Origin: Candidatus Brevefilum sp.
Lineage (GTDB): Bacteria > Chloroflexota > Anaerolineae > Anaerolineales > Anaerolineaceae
Assembly: GCA_007135845.1 (NCBI GenBank)
Contig: SLIC01000282.1
Span: forward strand, 1-5,699
Direction: 5' to 3'
DNA length: 5,699 nucleotides
This document shows, one piece after another, positions 1-5,699 of the stretch. Both the position numbers and the translations under genes were made by a program. The notes below the pieces were generated by a model. The model did no database searches, had not been told where the DNA came from, and saw only the letters and a program-made list of their open reading frames with translations. Position 1 is the first letter of the stretch. Every line of letters starts with the position of its first letter.

Positions 1-1
1 C

Positions 2-2656
2 CCCGGCGGTGTGACGATGCTGGTGGGCAGCAGCCTGGGTATTCATCATTATGACAGCCAGACGATGGAAGAAACCGCCTTTATAGAGACGGACATCTTT
101 AAGATTCACGACCTGGTGATTAGTTCACCAGACGGTGCACTGCTGGCCACAGGGTCAGATCATAGGGTTGAGGGCATTCATCTATATGATGGCAGCACAG
201 CAGAGCTAATCACAATATTGGAAGGGCATACACAGCCGGTTTACAACCTGGCTTTCTCACCCGATGGGGCTTTACTGGCTTCGTGGGCAACAGCAACTGA
301 AGCCGGCAGGGACTTTACCCTGCGCCTGTGGGATGTCAACTCAGGCGAACTACGCATGACTTGGAAGGATATTGAAGGTGCTTCACAACTGCTTTTTTCA
401 CCCGATGGGGCTGTCTTGGCCCTTTTGGATTCTAATAACGTCTATTTATGGGACGTAGATTCTGGGCAGCAGCTTGACCACCTGGAAGAAGAGTCCCTGC
501 GGTTGATGCGGATGGTCTTTGTCCCGGATGGAATCCTTGTAGCTGCCATCAAGGATAACGCAGTTTATTTCATAGATGGCAGCTCGGGAGACCTGATCGG
601 TATGGTAGGCGAACATGAGGAGCGGATAAGCCATGTTAATTTATCCCCCGATGGGTCACAGTTGGTCTCAGCGACTTCCGATGGCACCCTACGCTTATGG
701 GATGTCAGCTCAGGTCAACTGCTCCGGGTATTGCGGGGAAATGATGGACGGTTATCATTCATGCGTGTGGAATTCTCACCCGATGGCGCTTGGATTGCCG
801 CCAGGTTTTTGGGCGGCACCACTTATGTGTGGGATAGCAACACAGGCCGCCTGCACAGCCGAATGGAACACCATAGCGGGATTGTGCGCAGTTTGACCTT
901 ATCGCCAGATGGCTCATACCTGGTCGCGGGGGGAGTTAAAGATTCGATCAAAGTTTGGCATTTAGGCACCGGTGAACTGGTCAATTCATTGGAGGGTCAT
1001 CCTACGACGGTCACAAGCATGGCCTACGCCCCAGATGGGTCCCTTTTGGCTTCTGGGGGCGGTTGGTCACCAAAGAGTCCTGACAGTACTATCCGTCTAT
1101 GGGATGTTGAGTCCGGTCAGATGCTTGATAGCCTGGTGGGATATCATGATGCCGTAACCGAGATCTTCTACTCCCCTGATGGGACCGTCCTGGCCGCATT
1201 AGGCGGAGGCGGCGGCATTTTTTATGATATCAACATGGGCGCGTTCAGCCGTATGTTGAAGGACTTTGATGAGATTGGTGTTGTTTCAGCTATCTCACCT
1301 GACTGGTCTCGGCTGGCCATATTGGATCAGGATAAGCGCATCCACCTGTGGGACTTTAATCCTGACACCCCTTTGCTAACCCTGGAGAAGTCAGAAGCGT
1401 CCCCCTCGAATATGGCTTTCTCAAATGATGGGTCGCTGTTGGCTGTTGGTTATTATGAACAAGATGTTCGTTTATGGGATGGGTTGACGGGCGAACAGCT
1501 AGCTGAACTGGAAACCAGTTATGGTACGGTAGACAACCTGGCTTTCTCGCCGGATGGCTCGATCCTGGCTGTTGGTGAACGTTTTGGGGATTTCACAAGC
1601 GGTGCTTGGCCCAAGATTTTCCTGTGGGATGTGAGCCGCAATGTCGGTGTTAATTCCATGCAAGGGCTTAAGTCCAGGCTAACAAGCCTGACTTTTTCGC
1701 CAGATGGGGAGGTGTTGACTGCCTGCGATTATGGAAACAATATCTTTTTGTGGGACGTGAGTTCAGAAAGAGAACCGGAACCAAGGATCTTTAAGGCAGA
1801 CGTCAATGTGATGGGTTTAGCTTTTTCTCCCGATGGCACACAGCTTGCCGCAGCAGGTGAAGATGGGTTTTTAGGTCTGTGGGATGTTGAATCAGGTGAG
1901 CTGCTGCAAGTTATGCCAGGACATACGGGTTTGATAACGAGTGTGGCTTTTTCACCGGATGGGTCAACCTTGGCGACGGGGAATCTCTTTTCCTGGGTGG
2001 CTGAATCAACCCTTTACCTGTGGGATGCCAATGCTGGTTACCCGCTCAGCACTCGCATCAACTATGCGGATACAGTCAGGGACCTTGCCTTTTCACCGGA
2101 TGGTTCCCTGCTGGCGATGGTAGGCGCTGATGACACCCTGACCTTGTGGGACCCGATCACTGGAGACCAGGTCAGAAGATTATTTGGTTATGGCACACCT
2201 GCGCTGCATGCGGCCTTTTCCCCTGATGGATTGGTGCTGGCTTCGGGGCATGCTGATGGGTTCATCCACTTGTGGGACCCGCTCTCAGGCAGCCGGCTGA
2301 GTGTCATCGAGGGGTATAACGGCGGCGGCCTGGTTTTTTCTCCGGATGGGGCAAACCTGGTTTCAGCTCATAAAGAGGTCATCTACCTATGGGATGTTGA
2401 CTCAGGCCAGCTGATCCATTTGCTGCAGCAGAATGAGTGGTCTGAGACGAAGCGGATTGCATTGTCCCCCAACGGCGCTGTCCTCGCATCTGCTGATTCT
2501 TGGTTTATCCACCTATGGGATATCAGCTCAGGCCAGCATGTCGAACAGTTCAGCGCGGCCAGGGTCAACAGCCTGACCTTTTCTCCCTGCGGCAGGCTGC
2601 TGATTACGGGTAGTGATGATGGGGTTGTGCGCCTGTGGGGCGTGCCGCTGGAGTGA
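2..2656 (+). CDS. Large WD40-repeat beta-propeller protein, 5' partial
   Basis: The frame is open from the left edge (codons from position 2) to TGA at 2654-2656. A GTG at 11 could be read as a start, but the preceding in-frame residues P-G-G and the following VTMLVGSSLGIHHYD form the second half of a WD40 blade, so the true start lies upstream. Numbering residues from that GTG, 881 residues remain. They consist almost wholly of WD40 blades with the pattern xFSPDGxxLAxx...xxLWDxxSG, repeating every 39-50 residues. The protein ends cleanly on a final blade (DDGVVRLWGVPLE). No kinase, caspase, NB-ARC or other effector domain is visible, but one could lie in the missing N-terminus. WD40 propellers are protein-interaction scaffolds; the partner here is unknown, and location cannot be judged without the N-terminus. 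No convincing rho-independent terminator follows the stop. The WD40 assignment is very sure; the biological role is not known. Confidence 0.95.
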   Translation, partial: PGGVTMLVGSSLGIHHYDSQTMEETAFIETDIFKIHDLVISSPDGALLATGSDHRVEGIHLYDGSTAELITILEGHTQPVYNLAFSPDGALLASWATATEAGRDFTLRLWDVNSGELRMTWKDIEGASQLLFSPDGAVLALLDSNNVYLWDVDSGQQLDHLEEESLRLMRMVFVPDGILVAAIKDNAVYFIDGSSGDLIGMVGEHEERISHVNLSPDGSQLVSATSDGTLRLWDVSSGQLLRVLRGNDGRLSFMRVEFSPDGAWIAARFLGGTTYVWDSNTGRLHSRMEHHSGIVRSLTLSPDGSYLVAGGVKDSIKVWHLGTGELVNSLEGHPTTVTSMAYAPDGSLLASGGGWSPKSPDSTIRLWDVESGQMLDSLVGYHDAVTEIFYSPDGTVLAALGGGGGIFYDINMGAFSRMLKDFDEIGVVSAISPDWSRLAILDQDKRIHLWDFNPDTPLLTLEKSEASPSNMAFSNDGSLLAVGYYEQDVRLWDGLTGEQLAELETSYGTVDNLAFSPDGSILAVGERFGDFTSGAWPKIFLWDVSRNVGVNSMQGLKSRLTSLTFSPDGEVLTACDYGNNIFLWDVSSEREPEPRIFKADVNVMGLAFSPDGTQLAAAGEDGFLGLWDVESGELLQVMPGHTGLITSVAFSPDGSTLATGNLFSWVAESTLYLWDANAGYPLSTRINYADTVRDLAFSPDGSLLAMVGADDTLTLWDPITGDQVRRLFGYGTPALHAAFSPDGLVLASGHADGFIHLWDPLSGSRLSVIEGYNGGGLVFSPDGANLVSAHKEVIYLWDVDSGQLIHLLQQNEWSETKRIALSPNGAVLASADSWFIHLWDISSGQHVEQFSAARVNSLTFSPCGRLLITGSDDGVVRLWGVPLE
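2..2656 (+). repeat. Array of about 21 WD40 blade units (coding repeat)
   Basis: Counting from the GTG at 11, the third residue of the SPDG-type motif falls at residues 41, 85, 132, 173, 214, 258, 300, 342, 390, 431, 473, 515, 565, 608, 650, 697, 739, 779, 821 and 860. A partial blade precedes the first. Most steps are 39-44 residues; steps of 47-50 follow residues 85, 342, 515 and 650. Variant motifs are VPDG (blade 4), APDG (8), SPDW (10), SNDG (11), SPNG (19) and SPCG (20). The LWD end is YD, ID, WH or FYD in blades 1, 4, 7 and 9. At DNA level, stretches such as TTTTCACC-GATGG and GGGATGTTGA-TCAGG recur but have diverged, so this is an old array and not a recent expansion. Confidence 0.9.
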
Positions 2657-2824
2657 TGCGTTAAGGATTGATTGGCGGTGAATTGCGATCAAGTGGCCCA
2701 TGAAACGATCATTAAACGCTTGGTTTGTTATGATGGAAGGAGATCGGCATAAAAACCTGTCTGGAGATGTTTTTAGCCGTGATTTCGGTTGATGTGATCC
2801 GTACATTAGCGAAAAGGCGTTGAT

Positions 2825-3042
2825 GTGAGCAACCAAGATCCCCGATTGTTTGCGATCAACCTGCGGCAAGTTCAGCAGGGTGAGGGTCCCCTGCCAGTCG
2901 AATGGGTGGCAGACACAAACCGCTGCCAGAGGGTGCTACATTCTGTTAGGATCAAGTCAGCGAATTGATTCAATTGCTGGAAAGGGTCTTGTCAGACCGG
3001 GAAGATTACCCAGAAGAGAGGAGCGCAACAATGCATGTGTAA
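2825..3042 (+). pseudogene. Possible small frameshifted gene, unknown function
   Basis: A GTG at 2825, preceded by AAAAGG at 2812-2817 (7-nt spacing), opens a 47-codon frame beginning VSNQDPRLFAINLRQ that stops at TGA 2966-2968. In another frame, codons 2950-3039 read on without stops, starting DQVSELIQLLERVLSDRED and ending at TAA 3040-3042. The second piece looks like an amphipathic, charged helix. The two open stretches overlap by only a few codons, so a single indel near 2950-2965 would join them into a protein of roughly 70 residues. I do not recognise the product. Either a decayed gene or two chance frames would fit; the protein-like composition of both halves mildly favours the first. 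If the frameshift is a sequencing error, the gene could be intact. Confidence 0.3.
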
Positions 3043-3095
3043 AAACTTGAAGGCACCAAAGTAATCACGGTGGTTGTGTTGATGAATGGATAAAC

Positions 3096-3164
3096 CTGAT
3101 CAGATGGTAAACCTTAGATTGTTTCTGATAATGGGATCGAGCTGATCCAATCAGAAAAAATCAG
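3096..3164 (+). promoter_or_regulatory. Structured leader of the esterase gene with CTGAT/ATCAG elements
   Basis: The leader contains a two-part hairpin. TTTCTGAT (3122-3129) pairs perfectly with ATCAGAAA (3150-3157), and inside it GGATC (3134-3138) pairs with GATCC (3144-3148) around a 5-nt loop. CTGAT occurs at 3096, 3125 and 3142, and its complement ATCAG at 3099, 3150 and 3160, so several alternative pairings are possible. The 3' arm is followed by A residues, not T, so this is not a standard + strand terminator. GATAAT at 3127-3132 resembles a -10 box, but no good -35 is at the right distance. It could be an operator, an RNA leader structure or a chance fold. Confidence 0.4.
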
Positions 3165-3188
3165 TAACGGTCTTTATGGAAAAACACC

Positions 3189-3194
3189 AGGAGG
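3189..3194 (+). promoter_or_regulatory. Strong ribosome binding site (AGGAGG) of the esterase gene
   Basis: AGGAGG sits 6 nt before the ATG at 3201. It is a consensus Shine-Dalgarno sequence and fixes the start codon, because the protein then begins with a proper signal peptide. Confidence 0.85.
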
Positions 3195-3200
3195 ATTTCC

Positions 3201-5300
3201 ATGAATAAGATGAAGAAGTTTTTAATATTTTGTGTATTGGCTGTCATGGTGCTTGCAATACCCTTGGATTTGGTTTCGTCAGCGCAACAAAGAGGTGGGA
3301 AGCCGCGGCTTAAAATCGTTCACCTTGGTGATTCATACTCGTCTGGTAATGGGGCGCGATCTGCAACCGACAGGCGTAATTACCATGGGGTTGAGGGCTG
3401 CTACCGCAGCCCCACAAATTGGGGGGGTCAATTTGCACAATCTCTATCAGACAGATTTGCTGTGACCTATATCAACCGCGCCTGTTCTGGTGGCGTCGTT
3501 GAAAATATTCATAATGCAAGGAAAATCAGCTGGCACTTGAAGAATTTGGATGGCAGTTGCCCAACACCAGACTATCCAAATGAAGAGTTTCTTGAAGACA
3601 TCGGATGGGGAAGATGTGGACGCTTTGTAAAACCTCAAATCGAAGCTGTTGACGAAAGTGTTGACCTGGTCCTGATGACAATGGGGGGCAACGATTTAGG
3701 ATTCAATAGCATTGTAAGTTCTTGTTATACATACTTTGCAGGCCCTAAAAGTTGTCGAGAGAATGTAGAAGATGCGATAGATGGAATGCCAGGACTGCAA
3801 CAGGATTTGATCGACACGTTTGCAGCCCTCAGAGCCAGGATGAGACCTGATGCCAGGATTCTTTATGTTTCATATCCTCATATTACGTTAGATGTGGGAT
3901 TTACTCTTATTCTATCTGTATGGCCGTTTTATTATGATGAGTATGAGGTTACAAGTAATGTACGCGCATTGGCAATTGCTGGAGAAGCCGCTCAGAGAGC
4001 TGCGGTCGAAGCCGCCAACGCTGCTGCTGGGGAAGATTTCATTCATTACTATGATGGGACGAAGGATCATTTTAATGGGAATGAACCCCACCCCAGTCAG
4101 CTGGCGAGAAATCCTGATAGATGGATAAATGAGTTTGAAGGTTTGAAGATAGCTGAGTGGTATCATTTTAATCCACTAGGGCATGAAAATCTTCCGTTGA
4201 GATTGCCAGATGTTGAAGACATACTTGCACCTGAACCATCCGCTACCAATATCCACCTTGACATTGCCTTTGTGATCGAAGCGAGTGGTGATATGGACGA
4301 TTTTTATTGGGAAGCAAAGCAAGAGCTTTTAGGTGTGACTTACAGTCTCCCAATGATTACAGACTCTTACAGAGTGTCCATTGTCTCTTACCGAGATTTT
4401 CCTGAGAATACTGATCGGCCTGATGACTATCCATCCAGAGTCGACCTAGAATTTACTGATGACTTGTATTTAATTCAGGCTGCTCTTGATTCTCTTGAAA
4501 CTAAGGGTGCAGAGAAAAGGGAGTCGACTGTTTTTTCTGGCATCCAAACGGCTTTAGAATTACCATGGCGAGACTGTGTTTCAAGAGTTATTGTTGTACT
4601 TGGTTCTTCCCCTGCGTACTCTCCTGAGCCGATCTCTAATCTGACAGTGTCTGACATTATCACCAACAATATCGCGCTTGGTAGAATTCCGGTATATGGT
4701 GTTGATGTTGATACCTATGGCCTGAGTTTCAATGGTCCTATAGGTGAAATTGCGGATAGTACGGGCGGTTTCATAATGGGTATCAATACTTTCAACTCGA
4801 CAATGTTCGAAACGATTATTCCTCAGCCTTTTGCTTGTTTTGACAATCCTTATTCGGGAATGATAGGCGAACCAGTGATTTTTGATGTATCAGGATCCTT
4901 TGATCCATCCGGTTCGGAGATCACAAGCTATGCATGGGATTTTAATGGCGATGGTGAAATTGACCTTGTAACGGGTGAACCTTTTGCTGAGCATGTCTAT
5001 GGGGAACCCTATGATGGCTATGTGACTGTGTGTGTGACCAATGCATGGGGTGATACGACTTGCACGAGTGTGCGAGTTGATGTAAATGAACACGGTTATG
5101 CTTCTCAAGGGGATGAAGAACCCTGCGAACTTGATGAAGATGGATATTCCATCATTTTAGATGACGAAGGACTGTTTATTCGTTGTACACCCACTCACCT
5201 TCCTCAAGACTACCCAGAAGGCGTGATAGCAATATCAGAAGATGAGGAAGAAATATCAAGTTTTCCGATTTACTTACCGCTCATTTTACAAAATAAATAA
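3201..5300 (+). CDS. Exported SGNH/GDSL esterase with VWA and PKD domains
   Basis: This 699-residue protein is complete. Residues 1-28 are a signal peptide (NKMKK, hydrophobic FLIFCVLAVMVLA, cleavage after SSA). Residues 37-335 form an SGNH hydrolase domain: GDSYSSGNG with nucleophile S45, CYRS at 67-70, CSGG at 95-98, GGND at 162-165 with oxyanion N164, an FNGNE...WIN segment, and YHFNPLGH with likely catalytic H322. Six cysteines (67, 95, 120, 139, 175, 185) could form three disulfides, as in Streptomyces SEST-type esterases. Residues about 354-540 are a VWA domain with an altered metal site (EASGD at 360-364, GSSP at 468-471). Residues about 543-628 are a PKD domain with AWDFNGDGEID at 578-588. 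An acidic linker and IYLPLILQNK (690-699) follow. It probably hydrolyses an ester outside the cell, perhaps on a polysaccharide, lipid or surface polymer; the substrate is unknown. It has its own ribosome binding site and no close operon partner. Confidence 0.92.
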   Translation: MNKMKKFLIFCVLAVMVLAIPLDLVSSAQQRGGKPRLKIVHLGDSYSSGNGARSATDRRNYHGVEGCYRSPTNWGGQFAQSLSDRFAVTYINRACSGGVVENIHNARKISWHLKNLDGSCPTPDYPNEEFLEDIGWGRCGRFVKPQIEAVDESVDLVLMTMGGNDLGFNSIVSSCYTYFAGPKSCRENVEDAIDGMPGLQQDLIDTFAALRARMRPDARILYVSYPHITLDVGFTLILSVWPFYYDEYEVTSNVRALAIAGEAAQRAAVEAANAAAGEDFIHYYDGTKDHFNGNEPHPSQLARNPDRWINEFEGLKIAEWYHFNPLGHENLPLRLPDVEDILAPEPSATNIHLDIAFVIEASGDMDDFYWEAKQELLGVTYSLPMITDSYRVSIVSYRDFPENTDRPDDYPSRVDLEFTDDLYLIQAALDSLETKGAEKRESTVFSGIQTALELPWRDCVSRVIVVLGSSPAYSPEPISNLTVSDIITNNIALGRIPVYGVDVDTYGLSFNGPIGEIADSTGGFIMGINTFNSTMFETIIPQPFACFDNPYSGMIGEPVIFDVSGSFDPSGSEITSYAWDFNGDGEIDLVTGEPFAEHVYGEPYDGYVTVCVTNAWGDTTCTSVRVDVNEHGYASQGDEEPCELDEDGYSIILDDEGLFIRCTPTHLPQDYPEGVIAISEDEEEISSFPIYLPLILQNK

Positions 5301-5575
5301 AGTAATGAAGGAAACCAAACATGGATAAAAGTTGGGATTAAATTCACTGGCTGTGACTGTCATTCACGCTTTGCATCCGCCGCTGCTTTGGTGACAGATG
5401 ACCTGTGAAGTGGAGCGGAGCCAAACAAGGTCGGCAACCGCAAAACTTGAAGGTGTAACTGAGCATGATGTGCTCTTAGCGCTGATCGTTCGTTAAGCGA
5501 CAGGGTGTTTGTTGAGGGTTGCCTGAAGATCAAGGCAGCCCTAAAATTAAAAACCTTTGGGCAAAATGGGTCTAA
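5301..5575. other. Gap after the esterase gene, no supported gene
   Basis: No frame here has a recognisable product. The longest plus-strand frame beginning with ATG before 5500 (5398-5496) gives 32 residues without family features. A minus-strand open frame spanning 5360-5608 overlaps the WD40 fragment and has no recognisable domain. The region is notable mainly for stem-loops: GAGCA/TGCTC at 5461-5475 and the stronger one at 5516-5541. Confidence 0.55.
5516..5541 (+). terminator. Stem-loop, possible transcript end
   Basis: GGGTTGCCT (5516-5524) pairs with AGGCAGCCC (5533-5541) over 9 positions, with one G-U pair and an 8-nt loop. It is the strongest G+C stem in the non-coding DNA and lies about 215 nt after the esterase stop. 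The following bases (TAAAATTAAAAA) are A-rich, not T-rich, so it is not a canonical intrinsic terminator. It might instead protect an mRNA end or be incidental. Confidence 0.25.
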
Positions 5576-5699
5576 ATCGGTAATGATGCACCTGGCCAGC
5601 ATGCGCATCCTGCCACCAATGTGTTATTTACCCCGGATGAGACTGTCCTGGCTGAACTGGGTGAGGATGACATCTTCTATGATCTGAACACGGGAGAGG
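5576..5699 (+). pseudogene. WD40-repeat fragment, paralog of one blade of the upstream gene
   Basis: From just after an in-frame TAA (5573-5575) to the window edge the frame is open and reads ...HPATNVLFTPDETVLAEL followed by GEDDIFYDLNTGE, a clear WD40 blade. It matches the unusual ninth blade of the upstream protein (TVLAALG...IFYDINMG at residues 392-410) at 12 of 18 aligned positions, including the IFYD in place of LWD, and the DNA is similar too. The frame has no ATG and no ribosome binding site, and homology fades before about 5590. It is therefore either the truncated 5' end of a broken paralog or part of a gene whose start was lost by frameshift. How far it continues to the right cannot be seen. 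Confidence 0.6.

Larger units (their letters stand above)
2657..3200. other. 544-nt gap between the WD40 and esterase genes
   Basis: No full-length gene is supported here. The first part (2657-2824) has only very short frames with no family resemblance. Positions 2825-3042 carry the probable broken small gene described separately, and 3043-3200 form the leader of the esterase gene. A minus-strand open frame covering 2528-2869 lies partly inside the WD40 coding sequence and reads as a shadow. No good T-tailed terminator was found after the WD40 stop. The best candidate pairs AAAAAC at 2751-2756 with GTTTTT at 2769-2774, which is only a weak A/T stem. Confidence 0.6.

Noticed and set aside
11..13. 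GTG at 11 as the true start of the WD40 gene
   Set aside because: It would start in the middle of a WD40 blade, and the frame stays open to the left edge without a visible ribosome binding site.
2751..2774. AAAAAC...GTTTTT inverted repeat as terminator of the WD40 gene
   Set aside because: The stem is six mostly A/T pairs with a 12-nt loop, too weak to support a terminator.
2700..2792. Plus-strand 30-residue frame beginning MKRSLNAWFV
   Set aside because: It is too short, has no ribosome binding site and no recognisable motif.
2528..2869. Minus-strand 113-residue open frame
   Set aside because: About a third lies antisense to the real WD40 coding sequence, and the remainder has no family features.
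3042..5453. Identical 12-mer AAAACTTGAAGG at 3042-3053 and 5442-5453, flanking the esterase gene like target-site or recombination repeats
   Set aside because: About one identical 12-mer pair is expected by chance in a window of this size, and flanking similarity is too weak to call a repeat boundary.
5461..5500. Integron attC-like site (GTTAAGC at 5492-5498)
   Set aside because: No matching RYYYAAC partner with attC-like arms was found, and there is no integrase or cassette structure.
5360..5608. Minus-strand 82-residue open frame
   Set aside because: It overlaps the WD40 fragment on the other strand, has no recognisable domain, and its composition looks like an antisense reading.
5505..5687. 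Plus-strand 60-residue frame starting at ATG 5505
   Set aside because: The neighbouring frame from 5576 encodes an unmistakable WD40 blade over the same bases, so this one is a shadow.

Overview
The window most resembles accessory DNA from a filamentous Chloroflexota bacterium, probably near Anaerolineae. This is inference. It rests on a very long bacterial WD40-repeat protein of the kind common in that group, and on a secreted multidomain protein ending in IYLPLILQNK, a tail type I recall from Chloroflexota exported proteins. Nothing in the window is a taxonomic marker.

Layout, all on the + strand. (1) Positions 2-2656 hold a WD40 beta-propeller protein whose 5' end lies outside the window. 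About 21 blades are visible, enough for three seven-bladed propellers. (2) Positions 2657-3200 form a 544-nt gap. It holds two adjacent open stretches (2825-3042) that look like one small gene broken by a frameshift, followed by a leader rich in CTGAT/ATCAG elements that can fold into a hairpin. (3) Positions 3201-5300 encode a complete 699-residue exported protein: signal peptide, SGNH/GDSL esterase domain with an intact catalytic Ser/Asn/His set, a von Willebrand factor A domain with an altered metal site, a PKD domain, an acidic linker and the YLPLIL tail. (4) Positions 5301-5575 hold no convincing gene but several stem-loops. (5) From 5576 to the right edge a start-less WD40 piece runs out of the window. 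It resembles one unusual blade of the first gene, so the region contains paralogous WD40 genes or their remains.

The two large genes are far apart and differ in base composition (two sampled 60-base lines: about 55% G+C in the WD40 gene and 38% in the esterase gene), so they are probably separate transcription units. The esterase gene has its own strong Shine-Dalgarno sequence. No functional link between the WD40 protein and the exported esterase is shown by the sequence.

The most distinctive object is the SGNH-VWA-PKD fusion. It looks like a surface or secreted enzyme with adhesion-type modules. I do not see a defence system, CRISPR array, tRNA or rRNA, or an intact mobile element.
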